Shown: positions 1 to 8,700 of the stretch, one piece after another
Layout of the letters: the number at the start of each line of letters is the position of its first letter
Numbering within the stretch: position 1 is the stretch's first letter
Assembly: GCA_037138335.1 (NCBI GenBank)
Contig: JBAXIO010000019.1
Span: 1 to 64,000, forward strand
DNA length: 64,000 bases
Reading direction: 5' to 3'
Source: CAIRDP01 sp037138335
GTDB lineage: Bacteria > Bacteroidota > Bacteroidia > Bacteroidales > FEN-979
Program-made: the position numbers and the translations under genes
Notes under the pieces: model-generated
Seen by the model: the letters and a program-made list of their open reading frames with translations, nothing else
Databases searched by the model: none
Told to the model about the DNA's origin: nothing

Positions 1-35
1 GGAAACGGGAAACGGGAAACGGGAAACGGGAAACC
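1..35. repeat. Heptanucleotide array, unit GGAAACG (5 units, cut by window edge)
   Basis: Five head-to-tail 7-nt units, identical except that the last ends in C. The array probably continues beyond the window start. It belongs to a set of 7/8-nt degenerate tandem arrays found in many spacers of this window, but its unit matches none of the others. Confidence 0.9.
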
Positions 36-39
36 GTAT

Positions 40-102
40 CCCTGCTCCCCACTACCTGCTCCCCATTCCCTGCTCCCCGCTCCCCATTCCCCGCTCCCCG
101 CT
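40..102. repeat. Heptanucleotide array, CCCCGCT/CCCCATT family (9 units)
   Basis: Nine consecutive 7-nt units of the form CCCYRYT (CCCCGCT, CCCCATT, CCCTGCT and variants) with no phase slip. The same family occurs in the same orientation inside the NagB-LmbE coding region (2533-2609) and in reverse orientation at 4843-4999. No function is evident. Confidence 0.9.
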
Positions 103-152
103 CACGCAACCTTTCCCCCCTCACTGCTGTCTAATAGAAAAACTTCCAAAAA

Positions 153-716
153 ATGCGCATACCTGAAAACAAAGAGACCCAGGTCAGTGAACTTGTACAG
201 AAAATAAGAAGAGAAGCAGGGATCTGCCGCGACAACGTATGCAATGAGCTAATTTTCAAGGGCATATATCCGACCCTGCTCCGCTCCTCCTGCGAGCATG
301 AATTCATTGAGACCTACATCCTGATCAGGCTGTTTGTCACATGCATTGATCCCTCGCCGGTAAATCCGCTGGTAAAAGACGACAACATGATTTTACAGAT
401 CATTCTTGAAGCCTCAAAACATCTCGGTTCCACCCCCGAAATGACGAACCGGATCACCGAAAAAGTAGAAGAAGCAATGCAGGATGCATTGGACGGCAAT
501 GGCCCGAATGAATTAACCCCCGGCGAAGTGATCACAGGTATCTACAGCCTGAGGGTTTATCATTTATCGGCGGATGAGGATGCGGCTTACTCTGGTCTTC
601 ATTATCCTTCACAAGCCGAACTCAGCAGCATCAACTACTATTGCGACCTCATTATCAGCCAGAGCAACATCAATCCCGTTTTCTTCAAAGGCAACGCCAG
701 GTTTTCGGAGAATTAA
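153..716 (+). CDS. Hypothetical protein, 187 aa
   Basis: I do not recognise this protein. It is acidic, has no signal peptide or membrane segment and is predicted soluble and helical. Cysteines are seen at residues 25, 30, 47 and 64 without a clear metal-binding spacing. Start ATG is the first in frame and lies about 50 nt after a heptamer repeat array. No TAnnTTTG promoter box is visible directly upstream. It is convergent with the secreted protein that follows, so it is probably a monocistronic unit. Confidence 0.6.
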   Translation: MRIPENKETQVSELVQKIRREAGICRDNVCNELIFKGIYPTLLRSSCEHEFIETYILIRLFVTCIDPSPVNPLVKDDNMILQIILEASKHLGSTPEMTNRITEKVEEAMQDALDGNGPNELTPGEVITGIYSLRVYHLSADEDAAYSGLHYPSQAELSSINYYCDLIISQSNINPVFFKGNARFSEN

Positions 717-755
717 AAACCTGTGAATTATTCTCTCCGGCGGGAAGGGCCTGAT

Positions 756-1697
756 CTATTTCAGGTTTCTCAGGATGGAATTATCTTTCAGATACGAACC
801 TAAGTCGGTGAACGGAAGTTTCCACACAAAGGAGATGTCCATAGCCTCGATCACATGCGGAAACGCAAAGTAATTATCAATTACAATAGTGAGGGCGCCA
901 TGTTTCAAATAATAAATTTCAAATAAATTGTCCCCGGGTTCCGAGAGTTTAAATGCATTTTCATAGGTCTCCTTATCCCCGAAAGCATCAATCCATTCCT
1001 GTTCCTTATATAGTTTGCGATGATCATCCAGTTCTATCTGAAGCAGGGTTTTCAGTTTGTCTTTTAAGGTGGATAACCTGGACGGGTCAATCTCATTCAG
1101 GAACGAAATTTCCTTATTGTTTGTGAGGTCAAACGTATGATAAATCGTTCCTGTCGACAAATAAGGCCCCATATACTCCCAGTCAAATGATGTGCTCAGG
1201 ATATTTTTTTCGGCAAAGAGATAAACCAGTTTCGGTTTCTTACTGCCCTCACTTTTATATTCTGCCAGCTCATCATTTAAGGTCTTTCCGCCGGATAAGT
1301 TAAGCTTTGCGGCATCGGGGATTTTAGCATAGGTTTTAAAGGAAACATCTGTTTTATATAACCTTACGGATGACATTTTCGTGCTGTTCGGCTTATTCCA
1401 GGTCCCGCTTACACTATCCCCGAAATCAGTCAGGGTAAACATGCCCGTACAGGCCCCGTCCTTGTTCGTTTCATTAAGCAGTATTTTCTTAGCACTCACT
1501 GTTCCCGATAACGGGATGACCCCGCCGTCCTTCTTATAGAAGTAAGCACCCGAAACCGATCCCTCAGTTGCAGGAATGTTCAAATCGGCCCACACAGGCA
1601 GGTTCCCGGCAATATAGCCCTCGTAGGATTGGGCTAATGATATCCGCATACAGCCCAGGATGATAACACAGCCCAGGAATAAAATTTTCTTATTCAT
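756..1697 (-). CDS. Secreted hypothetical protein, possible DUF3298-like C-terminus, 313 aa
   Basis: The first ~22 residues form a classical signal peptide (MNKK, hydrophobic core, cleavage near SLAQ-S), so the protein is exported. The middle region (about 25-150) has short beta-rich segments like Bacteroidetes periplasmic proteins. The last ~60 residues, with the pattern HGALTIVIDNYFAFPHVIEA then a short amphipathic end, resemble the C-terminus of DUF3298/RsiV-type proteins. That link is my inference from the pattern and is weak. A near-consensus TACCTTTA box sits just upstream on the minus strand. It stands alone between a convergent gene and a divergent toxin-antitoxin pair. Confidence 0.55.
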   Translation of the reverse strand: MNKKILFLGCVIILGCMRISLAQSYEGYIAGNLPVWADLNIPATEGSVSGAYFYKKDGGVIPLSGTVSAKKILLNETNKDGACTGMFTLTDFGDSVSGTWNKPNSTKMSSVRLYKTDVSFKTYAKIPDAAKLNLSGGKTLNDELAEYKSEGSKKPKLVYLFAEKNILSTSFDWEYMGPYLSTGTIYHTFDLTNNKEISFLNEIDPSRLSTLKDKLKTLLQIELDDHRKLYKEQEWIDAFGDKETYENAFKLSEPGDNLFEIYYLKHGALTIVIDNYFAFPHVIEAMDISFVWKLPFTDLGSYLKDNSILRNLK

Positions 1698-1833
1698 ATA
1701 CCAACGTTCATGTAAAGGTACGCATTATTAGATTGCCCGCCATTCGTATCACTTTTTCGCTTTCGGCGGATTAAGGTATAAACGGGTCCTGCATAAATTC
1801 AGCTAATGAATTCGAAAAATGGTAAAAAATGGG

Positions 1834-1841
1834 TAAATTTG
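1834..1841 (+). promoter_or_regulatory. Bacteroidetes -7 box TAAATTTG for the toxin-antitoxin pair
   Basis: Exact TAnnTTTG match ending 13 nt before the antitoxin ATG, as expected for a short leader. Confidence 0.55.
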
Positions 1842-1854
1842 TAAAAAGATTCAA

Positions 1855-2022
1855 ATGAAGACTAAAGAGATAAAATCCAATAAGAATCTTCAAATCCCAT
1901 CTGAACGTCTCACTGACAAAGAGCTTTCTAAGCTTGTCAGGGAAGCGGAAAAAGGCCCGTTTTTTTCGCTTGAGGACCATGAAAAACAGATGGCTAAATG
2001 GATACGAAAAAACTCCCGGTAA
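1855..2022 (+). CDS. Small antitoxin-like protein, 55 aa
   Basis: Reading from the ATG gives a 55-residue hydrophilic, strongly charged protein (MKTKEIKSNKNLQ... ending RKNSR) that terminates inside the next gene. Its stop overlaps the start of a ParE/RelE-like toxin by 25 nt in another frame, the usual arrangement of type II toxin-antitoxin operons. The internal segment TDKELSKLVREAEKGPFFSL resembles the helical, toxin-binding tails of such antitoxins. I see no clear ribbon-helix-helix or AbrB fold, so the DNA-binding role is inferred. A TAnnTTTG promoter box precedes it. Confidence 0.65.
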   Translation: MKTKEIKSNKNLQIPSERLTDKELSKLVREAEKGPFFSLEDHEKQMAKWIRKNSR

Positions 2023-2333
2023 TTGTATCTGAAAAATTCCAGGAAGATCAAAAAAATATCTTTAAATACGGTTTTACCACCTTCGGAGAAACTGCTGCAA
2101 TTCAGTTTTATGAAAATTTAGAAAAGATCATTCATGATCTTGGTAATGAGTATTATATGTATCCTGAATGCAGGTTCCTCCCATCAAAATTGAGAATCTA
2201 CCGAAACATTATTTTAGAATCATACCTGATAATTTATCGCATAACAACGAACAGGATCGAGGTTTTACGGGCATTCCATTCCTCAATATGTACCACCAAT
2301 AAGATACGAATGACCCGCAAAATTAAATTCTAG
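1998..2333 (+). CDS. ParE/RelE-family toxin, type II toxin-antitoxin system, 111 aa
   Basis: The protein has the ParE/RelE toxin pattern: an N-terminal helix with the motif FQEDQKNIFKYGFTTFGETAA, then a C-terminal beta sheet with IIYRITTNRIEVLRAFHSS, where the R-x-F-H-S strand is typical of the family. Length is normal (about 95-110 aa). ParE members poison gyrase and RelE members cleave mRNA; which applies here cannot be told. Translation is coupled to the upstream small antitoxin by a 25-nt overlap. The last ~12 basic residues extend past the usual fold. Confidence 0.75.
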   Translation: MDTKKLPVIVSEKFQEDQKNIFKYGFTTFGETAAIQFYENLEKIIHDLGNEYYMYPECRFLPSKLRIYRNIILESYLIIYRITTNRIEVLRAFHSSICTTNKIRMTRKIKF

Positions 2334-2375
2334 CACATTTGCTCCTAAAAGATGCAAGACATCACCCTATTCAAT

Positions 2376-2427
2376 CGTGAATGGTGAACAGTGAATAGTG
2401 AAGGCATGATCTAACAGTCACCTTCAC
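2376..2427. repeat. GTGAAYA heptamer array with terminal hairpin
   Basis: About four 7-nt units (GTGAATG, GTGAACA, GTGAATA, GTGAAGG) followed by an inverted copy CCTTCAC that can pair with the last unit GTGAAGG across a 16-nt loop. It shares the GTGAnnn family with arrays at 31759-31812 and 60124-60197. It lies between the toxin gene and the promoter of the next gene. Confidence 0.75.
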
Positions 2428-2435
2428 GATTTTCT

Positions 2436-2443
2436 TAACTTTG
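2436..2443 (+). promoter_or_regulatory. Bacteroidetes -7 box TAACTTTG for the NagB-LmbE fusion gene
   Basis: Exact TAnnTTTG match 19 nt before the ATG of the fusion gene, just after the GTGAAYA repeat hairpin. Confidence 0.55.
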
Positions 2444-2462
2444 ACAATCCAATCCACTCTCC

Positions 2463-4844
2463 ATGGAGCCCAGCCCTTTCACCCCCGTCGAAGAAGCCTT
2501 CTTCAAAGAATCCGGCATGACCTTTGCATCAGCCCCCATCCCGCATCCCCATTCCCCGTTCCCTGCTCCCCGCTCCCCGTTCCCCGCTCCCTACTCCCCA
2601 ATCCCCTACCTCGTCACGGAACATTTCCCGAAGCTTGGCTTGCTCACGGCCCTGAGGTTCCTTGAGTGGGTGAACGAAAACCAGGAAGGTGTCATCAGCC
2701 TTCCTACGGGGAAAACGCCGGAGTTCTTTATCAAATGGACGCAGTATCTTCTTTCGAACTGGGAGGATAAGAAGGTTCGCGACATAGTAACAAAACACTC
2801 TCTGAAAACAAGCCCTAAACCTTCGTTACAGGGCTTGAGTTTTATCCAGATCGATGAATTTTATCCTATTGACCCGGCCCAGCATAACAGTTTTTTCAAT
2901 TATGTAAATACGTTTTATGTGGGCGGATTAGGTTTGGACAGGAAACGCTGCCTGCTGATCAACTGCGACGAGATCGAGCTGGCGGATGGGAAATCTTACA
3001 AAGAGATCTTTCCCGACATGAATATAGACCTCAGCCTGAGGTACAGGGATTGCAGCTCGAGGACCGACAGGCTTAAAAAGGATTCCATTTTCATGATCGA
3101 TGAGTGGTGTGCCGCTTACGAGGAGAAGATCAGGAAGATGGGGGGAATCGGATTTTTCCTGGGGGGAATAGGTCCCGACGGACATATTGCTTTTAATACC
3201 CGGGGGACGGACCATCATTCAACGACCCGCCTCACCTATACCAATTTTGAAACCCAGGCCGTGGCGGCGGCTGACCTGGGCGGGATCTCGGCTTCAAGGA
3301 ACAGGCCGGTGATCACGATAGGGCTTGAAACCATTACATACAACCCCGACTGTACGGCTATCATTATTGCCGCGGGAGACGCTAAGGCCAGGGTCGTGGC
3401 CAACGCCCTGGAAAATGAGCCTTCAAACCTTTACCCCGCTTCGGCCCTGGGCAAGCTGAAGAACTCCAGGTTTTACCTAACCAGCGGGGCGGCAACCAAG
3501 TTACGCGATTCAATAAATAAATATTATTTTGACGGACCCTGGAACGAGGCGAAATCACAAAGGGCGGTAACCGAACTCTGTAAACGCATCAACAAATTCG
3601 GGCCGAAGCTCGAAGCCGGAGACCTTCTCAACGACACCTATTGCAAGGACATCCCCGGCGATCCCCTTCAAAACGTACTGGGCGTAATTGAAGCGATGAA
3701 AAACAAGATCGTGAACGGCACAAAAAAATACAAGAACGAGGTCTTCCTCCATACCGGTCCGCACCACGACGACATCATGCTCGGGATCATGCCGCAGGTT
3801 GCCCGTATGTTGCGTGAACCGACCAACCGCCAGAGCTTCGCGATCATGACATCCGGGTTCACCGCAGTAACAAACACCTTCATCACCGAGACCCTGTATG
3901 AAACGCTGAGGTTTATCAGGCTCGACAAGATCCAGATGATCCATTATCCCGATTTTTTCACCGAAGGCTACAAGCTCAAATGGGATAAGGACGTGTACCA
4001 TTACCTCAACAACGTGGCCCTCAACGACACCTTCGAATGCCGCAGGGCCCTCTGTCACAGGCTCGTACGCGCAGTGAACGTAATCTTCGGGATTCGCGAT
4101 ACCGGGCATCTGAAGGCCACCATCGAGAACGTCATCCGCGAGATGAACACATTTTACGACGGACAAAAGAATCCGCCGGAAATACAGAAGCTCAAAGGCA
4201 TGCTCAGGGAGTTCGAGGAAGAACTTGTATGGGCCCATTTCGGGGTGCAGGTCAAAGACGTTCACCATCTCAGGCTGGGATTTTACACCGGCGATATTTT
4301 CACCGAGCAGCCCGAGCGCGCAAGGGATGTAGAGCCCATACTCGGCCTCCTCAGGAGCCTCAAGCCCAGCATTATCAGCCTGGCTCTCGATCCCGAAGGA
4401 AGCGGTCCCGACACCCATTACAAAGTCATGCAAGCCATTGCCCAGGCCCTCCGCATACTCAAAGCCGAGAAAGACATTTCGGGCCTCAGGATCTGGGGTT
4501 ACCGCAACGTTTGGTACCGGTTCCATCCCGGCGAAGTGAACATGTTCATCCCCGTTTCCCTCAACGCCATTTCACTGCTAAGCAGCGCTTTTTCAAACTG
4601 TTACATCAGCCAGGTCAATGCCGAATTCCCCAGTTTCGAGCTCGACGGAAAATTCAGCGATCTCGCCACCCGCATCTGGGTGGAACAACTTAAAGAAGTC
4701 CAGCTCGTTTTAGGGAAAGATTACTTTTACCAGAACCCCCTGCCCCTCCTCCGCTCCACCCACGGCATCATTTACCTCAAAGAGATGCAGGTCGAGGAGT
4801 TTCTCACTTACGCCCGCAAGCTGGAGACAATAACGGAAGGGTGA
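2463..4844 (+). CDS. Glucosamine-6-phosphate deaminase-like (NagB) / LmbE-like deacetylase fusion with repeat-encoded insert, 793 aa
   Basis: Residues ~50-375 are a NagB/SugarP_isomerase domain: SLPTGKTPEFF (phosphate-binding loop) and GGIGPDGHIAFNTRG near residue 234 match the NagB active site. Residues ~425-790 are a PIG-L/LmbE-like domain whose usual metal motif HPDDE reads PHHDDI near residue 432. NagB converts glucosamine-6-phosphate to fructose-6-phosphate and ammonia; LmbE proteins remove N-acetyl or related groups. A NagB-LmbE fusion is common in Bacteroidetes, though its substrate is not established. Odd here: residues ~25-49 are encoded by eleven 7-nt repeat units and give a Pro-rich run with a 7-residue period (SPFPAPR, SPFPAPY). 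The TGA stop lies in the first unit of the downstream array. Start chosen from the TAnnTTTG box and nagB-like N-terminus; translation could also begin beyond the insert, but no ATG is seen there before the domain. Confidence 0.85.
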   Translation: MEPSPFTPVEEAFFKESGMTFASAPIPHPHSPFPAPRSPFPAPYSPIPYLVTEHFPKLGLLTALRFLEWVNENQEGVISLPTGKTPEFFIKWTQYLLSNWEDKKVRDIVTKHSLKTSPKPSLQGLSFIQIDEFYPIDPAQHNSFFNYVNTFYVGGLGLDRKRCLLINCDEIELADGKSYKEIFPDMNIDLSLRYRDCSSRTDRLKKDSIFMIDEWCAAYEEKIRKMGGIGFFLGGIGPDGHIAFNTRGTDHHSTTRLTYTNFETQAVAAADLGGISASRNRPVITIGLETITYNPDCTAIIIAAGDAKARVVANALENEPSNLYPASALGKLKNSRFYLTSGAATKLRDSINKYYFDGPWNEAKSQRAVTELCKRINKFGPKLEAGDLLNDTYCKDIPGDPLQNVLGVIEAMKNKIVNGTKKYKNEVFLHTGPHHDDIMLGIMPQVARMLREPTNRQSFAIMTSGFTAVTNTFITETLYETLRFIRLDKIQMIHYPDFFTEGYKLKWDKDVYHYLNNVALNDTFECRRALCHRLVRAVNVIFGIRDTGHLKATIENVIREMNTFYDGQKNPPEIQKLKGMLREFEEELVWAHFGVQVKDVHHLRLGFYTGDIFTEQPERARDVEPILGLLRSLKPSIISLALDPEGSGPDTHYKVMQAIAQALRILKAEKDISGLRIWGYRNVWYRFHPGEVNMFIPVSLNAISLLSSAFSNCYISQVNAEFPSFELDGKFSDLATRIWVEQLKEVQLVLGKDYFYQNPLPLLRSTHGIIYLKEMQVEEFLTYARKLETITEG
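2533..2609. repeat. In-frame CCCCGCT-family heptamer array inside a coding region (11 units)
   Basis: Eleven perfect-phase 7-nt units (CCCCCAT, CCCGCAT, CCCCATT, CCCCGTT, CCCTGCT, CCCCGCT and so on) lie within the NagB-LmbE reading frame. Because three units make seven codons, the reading frame stays open and yields a heptad-periodic proline-rich peptide. Same unit family and orientation as 40-102, inverted relative to 4843-4999. Confidence 0.9.
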
Positions 4845-4999
4845 GCGGGGAGCGGGGAGCGGGGAGCGGGGAACGGGGAGCGGGGAGCGGGGAGCGGGGA
4901 GCGGGGAGCGGGGAGCGGGGAACCGGGAGCGGGGAGCGGGGAGCGGGATAACGGGATGCGGAATACCGGATGCAGGATGCGGGGAGCGGGATAACGGGT
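4843..4999. repeat. GAGCGGG heptamer array (about 15 regular units plus degenerate tail)
   Basis: Fifteen near-perfect 7-nt units (GAGCGGG) run to about 4948, then degrade into related AT-richer units (ATAACGGG, ATGCGGA). It is the reverse complement of the CCCCGCT family. The first unit contributes the TGA stop of the NagB fusion, and the array ends 17 nt before the ABC ATPase ATG. Confidence 0.92.
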
Positions 5000-5016
5000 A
5001 AATAAAATTTTTGCAA

Positions 5017-5709
5017 ATGCTTGCGGAACTTCATGACATTACGAAACATTTTAACCAGGCCCTGCTGGCCCGGCAAAAACCTGTTCTGAACGGGATCTCG
5101 CTCCAGGTCGCAGAGAACGAATCCCTGGCCATTACAGGTCCGTCGGGTTCCGGGAAAACCACCCTGCTGAATATCCTCGGTACCCTCGACGTCCCTGATT
5201 CAGGGCTGGTGATGCTAAACGGGATGAACACAGCCGGCATGAAAGAGCCTGAACTTGCAGCCCTGAGGAACAGGTTTATCGGCTTTGTGTTTCAACTTCA
5301 TTTTCTGCTGCCCCAGTTGAGCCTTCTTGAGAACGTACTGCTTCCCCTGTTGCCCGTAAAGGACAAGGAAGCGATCAGGGCGGGGCGTGAAAGGGCAGGC
5401 AGGCTTATAGAGCGTATGGGATTGCAGGACCTGGTCAACGAAAAGCCTGGCCGGCTTTCGGTAGGTGAGTGCCAGAGGGCGGCTGTTGCCCGCGCCCTGG
5501 TGAACAAACCCAGGCTTTTGCTTGCCGACGAACCCACAGGTTCACTGGATGCTGAAACAGCCGCCCTCACAGGGAGGCTGTTGTCGGAACTTCAGAAGGA
5601 AGAGAAGCTTTCAATGGTTGTTGTTACCCATTCACAGGAACTTGCAGGCCGGATGGACAAGATATACAAGCTTGGTTCAGGAAAGCTGCTGCCAATTTCA
5701 AAAGGATGA
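5017..5709 (+). CDS. ABC transporter ATPase, LolD/YbbA/MacB-type, 230 aa
   Basis: Nucleotide-binding subunit that powers the adjacent permease. Walker A GPSGSGKTT (about residue 42), Q-loop FVFQLHFLLPQ, signature LSVGECQR, Walker B LLLADEPTGSLD and switch VVVTHS are all visible, and FQ...LLP...ENVLLPL is typical of the LolD/FtsE/MacB group. The signature normally reads LSGGE/Q, so the second glycine-position residue is valine, which is unusual. An upstream in-frame TTG (6 nt earlier) is possible, but ATG is preferred. It overlaps the permease start by 4 nt (ATGA), so they are translationally coupled. Likely role: moving lipoproteins or lipids out of the inner membrane, or an YbbAP-like role; the substrate is unknown. 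Confidence 0.9.
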   Translation: MLAELHDITKHFNQALLARQKPVLNGISLQVAENESLAITGPSGSGKTTLLNILGTLDVPDSGLVMLNGMNTAGMKEPELAALRNRFIGFVFQLHFLLPQLSLLENVLLPLLPVKDKEAIRAGRERAGRLIERMGLQDLVNEKPGRLSVGECQRAAVARALVNKPRLLLADEPTGSLDAETAALTGRLLSELQKEEKLSMVVVTHSQELAGRMDKIYKLGSGKLLPISKG

Positions 5710-8700
5710 ATCTTACCCGCCTGGTAATCCGCGATTTCTTCCACTACAGGAAAGCCTTCCTTGCGATCCTTGCAGGAATTTTTATCAGCACGGCGGTACT
5801 TACCGGGGCGCTGGTCCTCGGCGATTCGGTAAAATACAGCCTGGAACGTTTTGCGGCTGACCGTCTCGGTAAAATACGGTATGCGATGCATCCCGGGGGA
5901 AGATATTTCAGGCAGGCCCTGGCCGCTGGCATCCGCAGTAAAACAGCATGCATCACAGCGCCGGCATTACTGTCGGAAGGCATTGCCGTCAATCAGGAAA
6001 ATAATAAGAGAATCAACCGTGTACAGATTGTCGGGATCGACGGGCAGTTTACAAAATTCTGGGAGAATGCCCCATGTCCTGATGACCGGTCGGCTGTCCT
6101 CAGCAGGAATACAGCCGAAAAGCTCGGGCTAAAACCGGGCGACAACATTCTTCTCAGGATCTCTAAAGGGAGCCTCGCTCCTGCCAATGCCCCTTTTGTG
6201 GCCGAAAAAAACCCTGTGCTGGGAATAAGGTTCCGGGTATCGGCCGTGGCAGCCGATGGGAATATGGGATTATTCAGCCTGAATAATAACCAGGCTGCCC
6301 CGTTCACGGTTTTTATTTCCCTCGGTAAAATGGCGGGGATCATGGGACTTAAAGGGAAAGCTAACCTTCTCCTGGCCGGGCTGGCAGATAAACCCGGAGC
6401 GGTTAATTTTGACAGCCTGCTTCGCCAGGTATGGCAGCCCGAAGATGCAGGGATTGATTTTCACCCGCTCGGGTCAAATGGAAATTTCGAACTTACATCG
6501 GGCCGCATTTTTATTGATGACAGCATAGCGGCTGCCGTCAGATCAACCCTGCCTCAAAGTTCCTGCCTGCTGACTTACCTTGTAAACTCCTTCAGGTTTA
6601 AGGGCAGATCCACGCCCTATTCCTTTGTCACCGCGGCTTCGCCGGATTTTCCCGGAATGGACCCTGGTAAAGATGGCATCATAATAAATACATGGCTGGC
6701 TTCGGACCTTAAAGCGAAAGAAGGCGATTCCCTCAGCCTGAGGTATTTTACAATGGGCCCCGGCCGCAATCTAAGTGAAGACAGTACGGTGTTTGTGGTG
6801 CGCAGGATAAGGCCCATGCAAGACCCCATCTGGGATCCTGCCCTGATGCCTGACTTTCCCGGCATGTCGGAAGCCGGGAACTGCCGTGAATGGGAAACCG
6901 GTGCTCCTGTCGACCTGAAAAAAATAAGGCAAAAGGATGAAGACTACTGGAACTCTTACCGGGGTACTCCAAAAGCAATTATTTCACTGGCGGCCGGACA
7001 GGAACTGTGGGCGAATCCCTTTGGGACCCTTACTTCAATCAGGTTTAAAGCAGGGGTTAAAGAACTTAACACTATAACACCGGCCATCCTTAAGAAACTC
7101 AACCCGGCACAACAGGGACTGGCCTTTAAACCCGTTTATCTTGAAGGGATGAGCGCTGCATCGGAATCGACCGATTTTGCAGGTCTTTTCTTAAGCCTTA
7201 GTTTCTTCATAATACTTGCAGCCCTTCTTTTGGTTTCCTTGCTTTTTTCGCTGCATCTCCGTAACAGGACAAAGGAGTCGGGGGTTCTTTTCTCTATCGG
7301 ATTCAGAAAGCAGCAAATTTTCAGGATCCTTTTCTTCGAAGGCCTTGTCCTGTCCATAGCGGGCGGGATATCGGGAGCCTTTGCAGGCCTACTTTATAAC
7401 CGCCTTATGCTCACAGGCCTTAACACAATCTGGAACGATGCCGTAGGGATCTCAGGGCTGAAGATGAAAATCAGCATGCTTACACTGGTCCTCGGGGCCC
7501 TGGCAGGAACTTTTACGGCCTTACCCTTTATGCTCATTGTCCTCAGGCGAAACCTCAGGAAACCTGCATGGATCCAAGTCTCAGCATTACATTTTGACAG
7601 CCCGCCTGTCCAAAAAAGGAAACTCCTTCTAAACAGGATTATGGCCATCTTTTTTGTGTCAGGCTCCATCGCATACACTTTTTTTCTCCTGTTTTACCTG
7701 AAAACGATCAGCTCCTCCCTCTTCCTTGTTGCCGGTGCCCTGATGCTTGCAGGCGGAGCATTTGCCATGAACTCTTTTCTCCTCGGCAGGTCAGGCTTTC
7801 AGAATGAACCTTCATCCGGCATTACAGCCCTGGCATTAAAAAATGCCGGCCTGAGAAGAAACCGCAGTATAACTGTAATAATATTGCTTGCCCTTGGAAC
7901 TTTCAGCATATTCATAACGGCAGCCAACCGAAAGACCTTTTATGGCCTGGAAGATGATGTGCGTTCCGGTACGGGTGGTTTCAGGTATTGGGCTGAAACC
8001 GGCATTCCACTCAGGTATGATCCTGGTTCCCCTTTGGGCATAAAGGAATATGCAATCGGGGATGAATCATGCCTTAAGAATGCATCTGTCACAGCCCTGA
8101 AGAAATTGGAGGGCGACGATGCAAGCTGCCTCAATCTGAACAAGGCTCAACTGCCTTCAGTACTCGCCATCCCTCCCGGAGCTTTCAACCGGAAAGGCTC
8201 TTTCAGCTTTCTTTCACTTGACAAGGGTATTGACAGAAACCATCCCTGGCTTGCCCTTCAAAAACCCCTTGGACCGGATGTAATTCCTGCATTCGCCGAC
8301 CAGACCGTGATTACCTGGGGACTGCGGAAAAAAACCGGTGATACCCTGTTTTACACGGGGGAAAATGGTAAAAAGACCGGATTAAAACTAATGGGAGGCC
8401 TTGACAATTCAATTTTCCAGGGATACCTGCTGATCTCCGACAGCCTCTTTACCATGCATTTTCCATCCGTAGCGGGATATAAAATTTTTCTTATCGACTG
8501 CCCCTCATCCGCAGGTGACAGTATAGTGGAAACACTGGAATCGGTGTTCCGGGATTATGGTATGAACATTATCCCTGCGCGGGAAAAACTCGCATCGTTC
8601 AACAAGGTGGAAAACACATACCTTGCTGTTTTCATGCTGCTGGGCACCCTGGGAGTTATACTGGGGACTGTTGGATTGGGGGTTGTTCTCATAAGCAATA

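Noticed and set aside
3555..4526. Long minus-strand frame (323 codons) within the NagB-LmbE gene
   Set aside because: It is antisense to a well-supported coding region and shows no family motifs.
4843..4999. CRISPR array
   Set aside because: Units are 7 nt with no spacers and no cas genes occur in the window.
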